Origin: Gordonia alkaliphila
GTDB taxonomy: Bacteria; Actinomycetota; Actinomycetes; Mycobacteriales; Mycobacteriaceae
Assembly (NCBI RefSeq): GCF_023017165.1
Contig: NZ_JALKBW010000002.1
Coordinates: 149,429 to 213,428, forward strand
Direction: 5' to 3'
Length of the DNA: 64,000 bases
In this document: piece by piece, positions 17,314 through 26,529 of the stretch
Position numbering within the stretch: the first letter of the stretch is position 1
Layout: the number at the start of each line of letters is the position of its first letter
Program-made: the position numbers and the translations under genes
The notes under the pieces: model-generated
The model's database searches: none
The model's input: the letters and a program-made list of their open reading frames with translations, nothing else
What the model was told of the DNA's origin: nothing

Positions 17314-18415
17314 CGTCGTAGCAACACTGCAGGCCACCAGGGGTTGCAGGTAGCACGACGGGAGACCCGGGTGGGGCTTGGACGGATGATGCTGACGGTG
17401 GCGGATCGAACGGAGATCGCCGTCGGCAGACGGGCGGGGATGACGGTCACCGCGATCGCCGAGCAGATCGGCCGGGACAAGTCGATCGTGTCGCGAGAGA
17501 TCAAACGCAACGCCACCAAAGCCGGCACCTATCGCGTCATACACGCCGACAAGCAAGCGAAGGCACGACGAGCCCGCCCACAGACCAGAACGATCGACAC
17601 CGACTCGGTACTCGCCGAACGAGTACGATCCGACCTGCGCGCATCGCGGACACCCAGACAGATCGCTGGCCGATTGAAACTCGAGTCCGAAGACTCCACA
17701 GTGGACCCCATGACGGGATCACCGAACGCCCACGGACGCCGCATTTCACACGAATCGATCTATCGGTGGATCTACGCTCTCCCGAAGGGAGAGTTGGCTG
17801 CTCAGGGCATCCTGCTGCAGTCCAAACGCACCGTGCGCACACCGAGGAAGTCGGCCGGTGAGCGATCAGCGCGGATCGTGGGCATGGTCAGTATCGATGA
17901 CCGCCCCGAGACAGCATCTGATCGGCGGGTGCCGGGCTGGTGGGAGGGGGATCTGATCGTCGGGAAGGCCGGCCAGTCCGCGGCGGTAACACTGGTGGAA
18001 CGCACGAGCCGGTACACGCTGATCCTGGGTCTGCCAGACGGGAAGAAAGCGTCGGGTGTTGCCGATGTGCTGATCGATCACCTGCGGGGACTACCGCAGT
18101 TCATGCGGAAAGGGCTGACGTGGGATCAAGGCACTGAGATGGCTGAGCATGCCAGCGTCACCGTCGCCGCCGACCTGCCGATCTACTTCGCTCATCCCCG
18201 CTCACCATGGGAACGACCTACCAACGAGAACACCAACGGCCTGATCCGCGAGTACCTGCCCAAGGGCACCGAGATCCCGTCCGACCAGCTCTACCTGGAA
18301 GCGATCGCCCGCGAGCTCAATGAGCGGCCACGCCAATGCCTGGGCTTCTACACCCCGAGGGAAGCCTTCGAACGCCTACTCAAAGACAACGTTGCTTCCA
18401 CGATTTGACACCGCC
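17301..18415 (+). mobile_element. IS30-family insertion sequence, copy 1 (1115 bp)
   Basis: The terminal inverted repeats start GGCGGTGTCA and share AGCAAC further in. The 3-bp direct repeat AAT flanks the element (17298-17300 and 18416-18418), so this is a simple insertion. The target was the loop side of a long palindrome, in line with the known preference of IS30 elements for symmetric sites. Confidence 0.92.
17344..18408 (+). CDS. IS30 family transposase (copy 1)
   Basis: A 354-residue IS30 transposase (ATG 17389 is an alternative start). The N-terminal helix-turn-helix (TVTAIAEQIGRDKSIVSREI) is followed by the DDE domain: D in WWEGDLIVG, D in LTWDQGTEMA and E in RPTNENTNGLIREYLPKG. Intact. 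The protein encoded by the copy at 47902-48966 differs by a single residue (Arg against Pro near residue 101). Confidence 0.95.
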   Translation: MQVARRETRVGLGRMMLTVADRTEIAVGRRAGMTVTAIAEQIGRDKSIVSREIKRNATKAGTYRVIHADKQAKARRARPQTRTIDTDSVLAERVRSDLRASRTPRQIAGRLKLESEDSTVDPMTGSPNAHGRRISHESIYRWIYALPKGELAAQGILLQSKRTVRTPRKSAGERSARIVGMVSIDDRPETASDRRVPGWWEGDLIVGKAGQSAAVTLVERTSRYTLILGLPDGKKASGVADVLIDHLRGLPQFMRKGLTWDQGTEMAEHASVTVAADLPIYFAHPRSPWERPTNENTNGLIREYLPKGTEIPSDQLYLEAIARELNERPRQCLGFYTPREAFERLLKDNVASTI

Positions 18416-19204
18416 AATCCCTGTTCTCCTGATTACCTGGCATCACAGAGAAAGTGGGTCTGCTGAAAGCAGAAAGAAAGAACAGTATGAGATTCACGAA
18501 GGGAGTCGGAGAGGTATCCGAGGATGTCCGGTATCGGAGGAAGCGTAGCGTACCGGAGATACCGGACATCCTCGGATACCTCGGAGACGACCGGAGTGAA
18601 TCTCATACGTTTGAAAACGGATCAGGTATCTTGGAACGAAGTGAGGAGATATGGTTCTGTGGGATCAGATGAGGGATTGAAGCGAACCTGTGAGTGAAAG
18701 TCATCATCTGATTTCATAGAATCAATGATTCGTTTTCCTTTGCGGCGGGGACCGATTTTTGGAAAACCGCGACGTTTCTTCCCACGATGTCGCCACACTC
18801 TTCCCATACCCCCAGGTCAGAGAGGTGGGGGTGGGCCGGTAATAGTTCGGGGAGGCGATTTCGGCCATTTCGGCGGGAGAAAAACATAGGTTTTCTATCC
18901 CACGTTGTCGCACATCTGTGGAGATGGGGTGGTGGCAGGGCGGGAATCAGTGGAAGTGGGAGGTGGTCGAGGCGGTTTCGTCGGTGGCCGGAGGGTGGGA
19001 ATCAGGAAAACGCGGAGCGGTGAATCAGGGAAGAAGCGGGTCGGGGAAGCCGGTATTCGCGGAGAACGTGGGGCGTGGGATGTGTAAGGGAATCGGTGAT
19101 GCCAGGCTCTCGGGCGGGAAACGCCGCGATGACGAATCAGGGTGATGGTGATGCGAGAGAGGCCGGGATTTACGTGAGAGGCTCCCGTCCCCCACACACC
19201 CTTC
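18416..19204. other. non-coding, lower-GC region rich in hairpins
   Basis: Almost 800 bases between IS30 and the 3' end of res hold no convincing gene. Base composition is less GC-rich than the surroundings, with runs such as GAAAGAAAGAA and GGTTTTCC. It contains the 124-nt hairpin at 18485-18608, a second hairpin at 18664-18712 and several purine-rich blocks. It could be an origin-like region, a structured RNA or a relic. Confidence 0.5.
18485..18608. repeat. 124-nt two-tier inverted repeat
   Basis: The inner arms of 25 bases (18511-18535 and 18558-18582) are perfect complements, and outer arms of 13 bases (18485-18497 and 18596-18608, GTATGAGATTCAC/GTGAATCTCATAC) are too. The tiers are separated by unpaired 13-base bulges of equal length on both sides. 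A second element, ATCAGATGA/TCATCTGAT, follows at 18664-18712. The equal internal loop is reminiscent of a folded RNA or a cruciform protein site. Confidence 0.8.
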
Positions 19205-21730
19205 TCACGACGCGAGCGATTTCATCTTCTGCCAGGACTCGTGCGCTTCCCGGATGTCGGTCTCGGTCAGCAGCAGGTAACCCCACTGGACATTCGGAGT
19301 CTTCCCGGAACTGTTCACGATGTTCGCCCAGACCTTCGCGGCGTTCTTCTTCCCCTGGACCTCGGCGGTCGGAGCGTCCTTGTCGGACTTGACTTCGACA
19401 AGCCACGCGCGCCGGACACCTTCGACTTCTTCGATCACCACGAAGTCCGGGTTGTAGGTACGGCCCTCGCGAGTCCAGGTAATCGGCAGATCGTTGCGGT
19501 GCAGACGCGCCCAGACGACGACCTCATCGGCGTTGTCGATCACCCGCGCGGTCTTGTACTCGGGAGAGGAGTCGAACGTCGCTGCCGGGTACAGCGAACG
19601 CTTCCACCCCTCGTAGGCCAGCGCGCGGTCGAACGTGGCGCGGTCGGCGGTGACGTACTCCTTCTTGGTGATGGTGCGCGGAGAGTCGAGCGCGGCGGTC
19701 AGCACCTCGTCGTCGTAGGTCACTCCTTGCGTCCCCGCGCTGAGCAACGTCTCGCGCACCAGACCGGAGGTGCGCTGCTTGGCGCTGTCGAGGTAGGCCG
19801 ACAGGTACGCCGCCGCGTCGTCACCGATCCCGTCGATCACCGCGTCAGCGATCCGCTGCGCCGCGCCCAGTTCAGCCGTCTTCCTCGGCACGCCGGGGGT
19901 GTTCAGGATCGCGGTGATGAGGTCTTCCCGCGTGGTCTCCAACGGGATGTCCACGCGACCGGCGCGCACCGTCTCGGTGTCTGTCACCCCGGTCAGTTTT
20001 CCGTGCACGCTTTCCAGGCGCGTGCGCTTCAAGTCGTCGGAGGCCGAGACCCCGATGGACCTCCCCAGTTCGGTGAACGGGGCCAGGTTCGTGATCTGGT
20101 TGAGCGTGACTTCCGGGGAGATCGGTTTCTGATCGACATACGGCAGGACGATCTTCTCGCGGTCCGCGATCACCTCGAAGACGCGCGGCTTCTTCTCCGA
20201 AGCCTCGCGCGCCTGGCGCTCGGCTTCGGCAGTCACCTCTTCCAGCGAGGTGACCGAGACCGGTTCGGGGGCCGGACCGGGGCATCCACCCTCGCCGGAA
20301 TCCTGAGCCGGCTCAGGGTTCACCGGGGCCGACTCTCCCTCTCCCGATGACGGGAAGATCGCCGGGGTGACCGGAGGGGTCTCTTCCTTCTCGATAACCG
20401 TGTTGCCCTCGGAGTCGGTGCGAGTGCTCATCCACACGGCGTAATCCACGAACTGCTCGTTCAGCGATTCGCGCTTGCGCAGGATCGCCTCGTACCGCTC
20501 GTGGGCCAGGACTTCCAGTGAGTCGAGGAACCGCACCCCGGTGTAGGAACCGAACGGCAGGCGCATGCCGCGTCCGAGAGTCTGCTCGGTCAGCACCGAG
20601 GAGATGGAGGGACGCATGGAGGCGATGACCCAGACGTTCTTCACGTCCCAGCCCTCTTTGAGCATGCCGACGCTGATGATGATCCGCACCGGGGAGGCCG
20701 GGTCTTCCACCGCTTCCAGTTTCGCCAGAGCGTCTTCCTTCGCGTCCCCGGAGAGGTTGGAATGGACCACCAGGGTCTTGCCGATCCACGCGCCGTTGTC
20801 GAACGCTTCGCTGTCGAGGATCTCGCAGAACTCGTCGGCGGCAGCAGTGGAATCAGCGATCACCAGCATGACGGGATTGACGGTCGGCAGACCGTTCTCT
20901 TCGCAGTAGGCACGGGCGATGTCGGCCTTGCAGCGCAGCAGCGTCACCCCGTCGAGCAACTTGGTCGTGGTGTCCTTGCGGTCATCGTGACGGGCCACCA
21001 GGACGGGAGTCTTGACGTACTGATCCCTGATCGCGTCAGCCAGCGGGTAGCGGTAGACGATGAGGTCTTTCTCCGAGTCGAGCGGGGTGGCGGTCATCCC
21101 GATCACCACCTCGGGGGTCAGATCGGTGATCGTCCGGGCGAACCCGGCGCTGCGGTAACAGTGGGATTCATCGGCCAGGATCACCAGGTCTTCGAGGTTC
21201 TTCAACCACTTGTAGAGCGATCCGCCGAGGGTCTCCTGGAACTCGTGGGTTGCGCGTCCCTCGCCGGACTTGGAGGTGAGCGCCTGGACGGAGAAGACGA
21301 ACAGTTTGGTCTTGGTGGTGTCGGCCATCGCCGCGACCGTGGCCGGGGACTTGAAGTTGTCGGCTGTGACCAGATAGGGCCGCGAGACCATCGAGCCGGT
21401 CAGGGACTTGCGGTGGCCGGGGGTGAAGTTCTGGATCGTCTTGTGGCGGATGGTCCGGCCCGGTGCCAGGATCAGGAAGTTCCGCACCGGGGTCTCGATC
21501 TGCGAGAAATACTCGATCAGCCCAGCCATCACGTAGGTCTTGCCCACACCGGTAGCCGAGTCCACGACGCACTCGAACGGCGGCGGCTCATGGTCTACGT
21601 CGAAGTGCTGGGAGGTCGCCAGGGCCACCGATTCCAGGGCTTGCCGGTTCGGCTCTCGCAAGTCCAGGCGTGCGCTGATTTCTGCGACCAGATCGAGGTC
21701 GGCCAGGCTCGGGTAAGTCATCTCGGTCAT
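19205..21730 (-). CDS. res: type III restriction enzyme Res subunit
   Basis: An 841-residue SF2 motor nuclease. Walker A DSATGVGKT lies near residue 60, the DEAD-box variant ILADESHC near 190, motif III GMTATPLDS next and motif VI TLGRGMRLP near 385. The C-terminal PD-(D/E)xK nuclease is seen as NPDFVVIEE followed by AWLVEVKSDKD. An acidic proline-rich linker separates the motor and nuclease. It overlaps mod by ATGA (21727-21730) and so is coupled. It cuts DNA lacking Mod methylation after ATP-dependent communication along DNA. Confidence 0.93.
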   Translation of the reverse strand: MTEMTYPSLADLDLVAEISARLDLREPNRQALESVALATSQHFDVDHEPPPFECVVDSATGVGKTYVMAGLIEYFSQIETPVRNFLILAPGRTIRHKTIQNFTPGHRKSLTGSMVSRPYLVTADNFKSPATVAAMADTTKTKLFVFSVQALTSKSGEGRATHEFQETLGGSLYKWLKNLEDLVILADESHCYRSAGFARTITDLTPEVVIGMTATPLDSEKDLIVYRYPLADAIRDQYVKTPVLVARHDDRKDTTTKLLDGVTLLRCKADIARAYCEENGLPTVNPVMLVIADSTAAADEFCEILDSEAFDNGAWIGKTLVVHSNLSGDAKEDALAKLEAVEDPASPVRIIISVGMLKEGWDVKNVWVIASMRPSISSVLTEQTLGRGMRLPFGSYTGVRFLDSLEVLAHERYEAILRKRESLNEQFVDYAVWMSTRTDSEGNTVIEKEETPPVTPAIFPSSGEGESAPVNPEPAQDSGEGGCPGPAPEPVSVTSLEEVTAEAERQAREASEKKPRVFEVIADREKIVLPYVDQKPISPEVTLNQITNLAPFTELGRSIGVSASDDLKRTRLESVHGKLTGVTDTETVRAGRVDIPLETTREDLITAILNTPGVPRKTAELGAAQRIADAVIDGIGDDAAAYLSAYLDSAKQRTSGLVRETLLSAGTQGVTYDDEVLTAALDSPRTITKKEYVTADRATFDRALAYEGWKRSLYPAATFDSSPEYKTARVIDNADEVVVWARLHRNDLPITWTREGRTYNPDFVVIEEVEGVRRAWLVEVKSDKDAPTAEVQGKKNAAKVWANIVNSSGKTPNVQWGYLLLTETDIREAHESWQKMKSLAS

Positions 21731-23940
21731 CGGGTCTCTCCTTCGGCGGGAGCCGTGGTGGTGTCGGGCGCGGAGGTCTGGGCCACGTCACGCCGGAACG
21801 GGGAACGGGTGGCCTGAGAGCGCCTGTAGCGGTCCAGAACCGAGGCCGGGATGGTGTGGAGGGTCGAACCCTTCCGGGCCGTCCTGAGCGCGTCTGCGGC
21901 CTCGGGATCGACCTGTGTGGCCCAGACCGAGACCACCGCATCCTCGGGCAGCAGATCGGTGATCGAGGCGATGGTCGAGGCGCGCACCAGACCGTCGATG
22001 ACGACGTACCGGGTCTTGCCCTGGGCGGCGGCGAAGATTCCCTCGGGGGCATACCGCACCCCCAACTGAGCACACATCGCTTCGGCCAGTTCCCCATTCA
22101 CCGCCCAGTCCGCCAGGAACACGCGGCCTTGCTCCTCGGTGAACATGGACTCGCGGACGACCAGGTGCCGGAATCCCCCGCCACCGTGCCAGTTGGTCAC
22201 CGTCTCGTCGCGGGTCTTGGCAGCCTTGCGGAGTGCGCGAGCGGCCTCGGGCATGAGGTCGATGGTGCCGGAGTCCTCGTCGTCTGAGTCCGCAGTCGTA
22301 GCCTTTCCGACCTTGCCCAGCAGCCGCAGCAGAGTCTTCTGCTCCTCGGGGTCCAGGGCCGGGGTGGCGGACTTGCCTTGGGCGCGGATCGCAGCGGCAG
22401 TCTTCTTGAACAGGTCGAGGGGGATCTCGACCTCCTTGGCGAACTTGCCGAGAACACTGAGAAACTCCTGAGCCGGCTCAGGTTCCACCCCGTCCGGCAA
22501 CTCCACTCCCTCGGCGGCGATTCGGGTGGTCGTGGTGGTGATCCCGCCCGGATCGTCACCGTCGATGACCTTGCGGAGCCTGGGCAGTGTGTAGCGTGCG
22601 ACGGTCTCGGGGAGCAGTTCGGAGGTGACCCAGCGACGGCCCATCTTCTGCGCCACGGCAGCGGTGGTGCCAGACCCCGCGAAGCAGTCGAGCACGATGT
22701 CGCCGGGGTTCGTGGCGATATGGATGATTCGTTGCAGCAGGCGCTCGGGCTTGGGAGTGTCGAAAGCATGATCGCCAGGAAACAGCGCTTTGATTTCCGA
22801 CTTCGCCGTACGGTTCGATCCAACCTCGCTGAACTGCCACCAACTCGTCGGAACCGATCCTCCCGTAGGGATACGGAGTTTGAACCCTATTCCACCCTCA
22901 CCACCGGACCGCAACACGATATCGGGCCAATTCCCAGCGGCATATCGCTCCCGAGCCTGTTGAGCGGCTTCATCTAGCGGCACGGCAAGCATGACGGCGG
23001 TGACAGCCTCACGGATTTGATCGACCCCGACTCCGCACACCTCTGCGCGAGCGTCAGCGTCGTTGATATCCCGCAACTCGTAGGGCGCGTACTCTGACAT
23101 CTGCGCGAGAATCCAGTCCTGGGACTTCGCCCAGTGTCGGCTCTTTGTGGGATAGATGAGACGGCCAGTTATCGGGTGTTGAATGGCATGAATGTAGTCG
23201 TGGTGCTTGCGGTCACCCCGGACTGTTGGATTATTGTCAAACCATCGGTCCAGATCACCGTCAGGTGACGTGTACTTCGTGTCAAGCGCCGCCGCTCGAT
23301 CCATTCGGTTTGGCCGCCAGTTTGCAGACTTTCGGTATACAAGCAATACGTCATGAGCAATCGAGACGCCCTGATTGTTACTACGGCTCGCATCAGATTT
23401 CTGCCATGCAACCTCAGCGACGAAGTTGTCAATCCCCAGCACCTCGTCCATCACCATCCGGCAGCGGTGAACCTCCACATGGTCAAGGTGAACCCAGACC
23501 GAGCCATCCTCGGCCAGCAGCGGCATGATCTGGTCGAGGCGGTCCCGGAGCATGGTCAGCCAGATCGAATGGTCGATGTTGTCGTCGTAGTTGTCGAACG
23601 TCTGTCCCGTATTGAACGGCGGGTCGATATAGACGCACCTCACCTTGCCGAGATACTCATCGGCGTACTCGGGAATCTTCGCCAGCGAGTCCAGGACGTG
23701 CATCGAGTCCCCGGTGATGAGCAGGTTGTCCGTGGTGGGAGCCGGGAGGTCGTCGGGGCGCTCCTCGGGGATGTCGGCCTCGTACGCGCCCATCTCATCC
23801 AGCAGCCGCACTTCGGCCACCCGGTAATCGCCGGGGTCCACGAACGTGTAGTCGTACTTGCCGTCCCCGACCGATAGGAGCGCCTTGTCCTTGTCGGTCC
23901 AGGTGAGTTCGAGTGCGCCTGAGTGTCGCGTGCCTGCCAC
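21727..23940 (-). CDS. mod: type III DNA adenine methylase Mod subunit
   Basis: A 737-residue beta-class adenine methylase, with motif IV (IDPPFNTG, about residue 107) ahead of motif I (DCFAGSGTTAAVA, about residue 413). The long insert between them contains the target-recognition region. GTG 23940 is the most upstream start and has AGGA nearby. The upstream TACTGT at about 23974 could be a -10. Unlike the 14.8-kb operon it does not carry the TGTC element. The length fits type III Mod proteins. Confidence 0.93.
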   Translation of the reverse strand: MAGTRHSGALELTWTDKDKALLSVGDGKYDYTFVDPGDYRVAEVRLLDEMGAYEADIPEERPDDLPAPTTDNLLITGDSMHVLDSLAKIPEYADEYLGKVRCVYIDPPFNTGQTFDNYDDNIDHSIWLTMLRDRLDQIMPLLAEDGSVWVHLDHVEVHRCRMVMDEVLGIDNFVAEVAWQKSDASRSNNQGVSIAHDVLLVYRKSANWRPNRMDRAAALDTKYTSPDGDLDRWFDNNPTVRGDRKHHDYIHAIQHPITGRLIYPTKSRHWAKSQDWILAQMSEYAPYELRDINDADARAEVCGVGVDQIREAVTAVMLAVPLDEAAQQARERYAAGNWPDIVLRSGGEGGIGFKLRIPTGGSVPTSWWQFSEVGSNRTAKSEIKALFPGDHAFDTPKPERLLQRIIHIATNPGDIVLDCFAGSGTTAAVAQKMGRRWVTSELLPETVARYTLPRLRKVIDGDDPGGITTTTTRIAAEGVELPDGVEPEPAQEFLSVLGKFAKEVEIPLDLFKKTAAAIRAQGKSATPALDPEEQKTLLRLLGKVGKATTADSDDEDSGTIDLMPEAARALRKAAKTRDETVTNWHGGGGFRHLVVRESMFTEEQGRVFLADWAVNGELAEAMCAQLGVRYAPEGIFAAAQGKTRYVVIDGLVRASTIASITDLLPEDAVVSVWATQVDPEAADALRTARKGSTLHTIPASVLDRYRRSQATRSPFRRDVAQTSAPDTTTAPAEGETR

Positions 23941-24030
23941 GAGAATCGTCCTGTCTCTTGGGTTCCGGTTGAACAGTAGTGGAGCGGGTGTGAGCGCGGT
24001 CGGTGCCCACGCCGGTTGGTCGGTCGGAGG

Positions 24031-24477
24031 TCAGCAGGGGTAGGGCTGGCCGATGGCATCGCAGGCACCACGCTGGTTCGCCTCGCTCAGTTCCTCGGGC
24101 GAGTTGTAACCGATGTCGCCCTTCGGGGTCCAGGGACACTGTTCCATCAACTCACCGGTCACACTGTTGGCGACCCAATGACAGCCCTCGGGAAGTTCTG
24201 GCTGTGCCGCTTCGGGCAGCGGCTCGGTGTAGACCGGTTCCTCGGGGGCCGCTTCTTCGGGTGCCACCGGCCCCTCGGTTTCCTTCGCTTCGGATTCCTT
24301 GGCTGGCGGGGTGGCCGTGGTGTGATCGGACGTGACCGGTGATTCGGTCGTCGTACTGGTGAGCGGTGAGTGCGGGGCGGAATCGTCTACCCCTGATCCG
24401 CAGCCGGTAAGGACCAGGACAGCAGATAGGGCGGACAGGGCGGACAGGGCGAGTGCGGGTTTCGGATTCATCTTCAT
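24031..24477 (-). CDS. secreted lipoprotein
   Basis: A 148-residue protein with a lipoprotein signal (LSALSAVLVLTGCGS, Cys about residue 26), then a long Thr/Pro/Glu-rich linker and a small C-terminal domain with four cysteines (EGCHWVANSVTG, EQCPW, GACDAIGQPYPC). A -10-like TAGTTT ends 6 bases before the ATG, suggesting leaderless expression. Probably anchored to the outer face of the membrane. Function unknown. Confidence 0.85.
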   Translation of the reverse strand: MKMNPKPALALSALSALSAVLVLTGCGSGVDDSAPHSPLTSTTTESPVTSDHTTATPPAKESEAKETEGPVAPEEAAPEEPVYTEPLPEAAQPELPEGCHWVANSVTGELMEQCPWTPKGDIGYNSPEELSEANQRGACDAIGQPYPC

Positions 24478-24535
24478 ACCGGGAAACTAGGCTCCTGCGA
24501 TCCTGGTGACCGCGCGCCCATAGGGGCGGATTTCC

Positions 24536-25988
24536 GGCTCTTCGGATCTAAGAGTGCGTAGGTGAGGTTCGGGACGAGCGCGGGCGACCACAAGATGTAG
24601 GTGGGCCCTGGGGTGTGATCATGGAAGTTCCTCAACAACCCCGACGCACACCACAGGACCCATGGCTGAGCTTACTTCCGATGTTGCCGACACGATCTGC
24701 CGAACCGTCGAGTTGGGCGTGACGATCACCGGTGCGGCCGTCGGCGCCGATGACCGGACCCACATTTTCTGCGAGGTCCTCGACCCCGATCGACGCTGCC
24801 CGGACTGCAATATGGCAGGTCAACCACGCGATCGGGTCGTACGGGTCCTGACCGACACGCCCGCCGCCGGCTATCCAGTCCTCCTGCACGTGGCGGTTCC
24901 GCGGTTCGTCTGCCACACCAGCGACTGCTCCAGGTCGGTCTTCCGCGCGAGGATCGACCACATCGCCCGACCGCGAGCAGTGGTCACGACCAGGACCGAA
25001 CGCTGGATTTTGCAGCGCATCGTGGTCGACAAGATGAGCGTGGCCGCCGTGGCCGCGAACCTCGCGATCTCGTGGAACACGGTCAACCAGATCGCTACAG
25101 ACGCCGCTCGCGCCTTGGTCTACGACGGCGACCACCTCGACGGGGTCCGCTGCCTCGGTGCGGACGAGCACAAGTGGAAACATGTTCGCGGACAAGGGGA
25201 ACCGAGTTTCGTCACGGTCCTGATCGACCTGACTCCGGTCATCGACGGGACAGGTCCGGCACGGCTGCTCGACATGATCGGCGGACGATCCAAACAGGTC
25301 CTCAAGCAGTGGATGCAGGCGCGAGACCAACGGTTCCGGGATCGGATCAAGGTCGTGGCGATGGACGGATTCACCGGCTACAAGAGCGCCACCACCGAAG
25401 AACTCCCCACCGCTCGGGTGGTGATGGATCCGTTCCACGTCGTACACCTGGCCGCGAGCAAACTCGACCAGTGCCGGCAACGGGTCCAGCAGCAGGTGTG
25501 TGGGCACCGCGGCCGCAAAGACGACCCGCTCTACAAGATCCGCCGGATCCTGCACACCCGCACCGAACTCCTCACCGACAAACAGAAGATCCGCCTATTC
25601 GAGTCGTTGACCAGCCACGACGCACACGCCGCCGTGGAGATCACCCATCAGGTGTATCAGCAACTCATCGCCGCCTACGAACACCGACACCGCCGCGAGG
25701 GCAAGAAACTCATGTACAAGATCCTGCGACGGATCCGCACCGGACTACCCGCCGGCCTGACCGAGCTCGCTCAACTCGGACGAAGCCTATGGAACAGGCG
25801 CGCCGACATCCTCGCCTACTTCGACACCGGCGTCTCCAACGGACCCGTCGAAGCCATCAACGGACGCCTCGAACACCTCCGCGGAATCGCCCAGGGCTTC
25901 CGCAACCTCGACCACTACATCTTGCGGTCCCTACTGCATTCCGGTCAGCTCGCCGAAAGGGTCAACGCACTCTGAAATACGAAGAGCC
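24536..25988 (+). mobile_element. ISL3-family insertion sequence, copy B (1453 bp)
   Basis: Ends GGCTCTTCGGATCTAAGAGT and, reversed, GGCTCTTCGTATTTCAGAGT. The left flank (ggatttcc) and right flank (agtgaact) are not duplicated. With copy A it encloses 7.5 kb (IS30, type III system, lipoprotein) in inverted orientation. Confidence 0.9.
24662..25975 (+). CDS. ISL3 family transposase (copy B)
   Basis: A 437-residue protein almost identical to copy A, with the same zinc ribbon and DDE-domain blocks (DGTGPARLLDM, AMDGFTGYK, SNGPVEAINGRLEHLRG). In the segment before KWKH it has GADEHKW where copy A and the other ISL3 protein have GVDEHKW/GVDEHAW. Both copies could supply transposase for the deleted copy C. 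Confidence 0.95.
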   Translation: MAELTSDVADTICRTVELGVTITGAAVGADDRTHIFCEVLDPDRRCPDCNMAGQPRDRVVRVLTDTPAAGYPVLLHVAVPRFVCHTSDCSRSVFRARIDHIARPRAVVTTRTERWILQRIVVDKMSVAAVAANLAISWNTVNQIATDAARALVYDGDHLDGVRCLGADEHKWKHVRGQGEPSFVTVLIDLTPVIDGTGPARLLDMIGGRSKQVLKQWMQARDQRFRDRIKVVAMDGFTGYKSATTEELPTARVVMDPFHVVHLAASKLDQCRQRVQQQVCGHRGRKDDPLYKIRRILHTRTELLTDKQKIRLFESLTSHDAHAAVEITHQVYQQLIAAYEHRHRREGKKLMYKILRRIRTGLPAGLTELAQLGRSLWNRRADILAYFDTGVSNGPVEAINGRLEHLRGIAQGFRNLDHYILRSLLHSGQLAERVNAL

Positions 25989-26055
25989 AGTGAACTGCCG
26001 CGTAGCGCTCCTTGGTCTCAGCGGGAAGATCGTTATAGGTGCGTGGAATGCTCAC
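25989..26055 (-). pseudogene. 5' fragment of a gene cut by ISL3 copy B
   Basis: On the reverse strand a GTG at 26055 opens SIPRTYNDLPAETKERYAAV and runs straight into the IS end at 25988. The short size makes this tentative. The remaining bases to 26238 show nothing convincing. Confidence 0.35.
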
Positions 26056-26238
26056 AGGCGCGTCTCTCTGATCGTCGGGTGGCACGGAACTGGCCCGTGC
26101 CGTAGTTCATGGTTCCACAGTGTGCCGACAGCCCCAATGTCTCCGCAGGTGGGGCGGCCGGAGGAAGGGACCCCGGTCGCAGCCCTCAACGTGAGTTCAT
26201 CCGACCCCCTGCCCCATGCTGTCGAGCGCGTGACCGTA

Positions 26239-26529
26239 TTAGGGGCCGACGGGGCGCGTGTCGGCGCACGCGCAGTCGGGGCACGCCCCGTTCTCACAGT
26301 CACAGCCCTCGCACGGACAGCCGCAGGTAGCGCAGCTCTCCACGCCACACCCGCACGTCAAGCAAACGTCGTCGACGCACAGGCACGCCTCTGTGCAGGA
26401 GGAACACCCACACACGTCGCAGCAAGCGTCGCCAACGGCGACTGCGACGACTGGGAACTCAACTAGGGCGTCACAGCTAGACGCGGGGGCCGCCCGTGTC
26501 GTCGTCCCAGATGAGCCGGTACGCACTGT
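26239..26529 (-). CDS. cysteine-rich, metallothionein-like protein
   Basis: The last 60 codons contain 19 cysteines in CxxC, CxC and CC patterns (ACCDVCGCSSC, ACLC, VCLTCGCG, CATCGCPCEGCDC, CPDCAC) with interspersed acidic residues. This is typical of metal-cluster proteins of the metallothionein type. It has no His or aromatic residues in that part. The start is uncertain: GTG 26529 lies within the end of the upstream 51-residue gene and a purine-rich AAGGAGG is 21 bases before it. GTG 26412 would give only the Cys domain. Likely role: binding Zn or Cu ions. Confidence 0.5.
   Translation of the reverse strand, partial: TVRTGSSGTTTRAAPASSCDALVEFPVVAVAVGDACCDVCGCSSCTEACLCVDDVCLTCGCGVESCATCGCPCEGCDCENGACPDCACADTRPVGP

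Larger units (their letters stand above)
17273..18451. repeat. 24-bp inverted repeat split by IS30
   Basis: The arm at 17273-17296 (TCTCTGTGATGCCAGGTAAT plus CAGG) is exactly complementary to 18428-18451. Without IS30 and one AAT duplication the arms would be 13 bases apart and form one strong hairpin. The similarity continues for several bases outside the arms. Confidence 0.85.

Noticed and set aside
18485..18608. Retron msr/msd
   Set aside because: The stem is long, but no reverse transcriptase gene is present nearby.
18454..18672. 72-codon frame across the large hairpin
   Set aside because: Its sequence is fixed by the palindrome and no ribosome site stands out. More likely a structured region.
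19241..20350. Long + strand open frame across the res gene
   Set aside because: Antisense of a clear type III Res protein. Typical GC-rich shadow with Arg/Gly-rich sequence.
25072..26466. 464-codon + frame rich in Arg/Pro
   Set aside because: Shifted frame of the ISL3 transposase, running into intergenic DNA.
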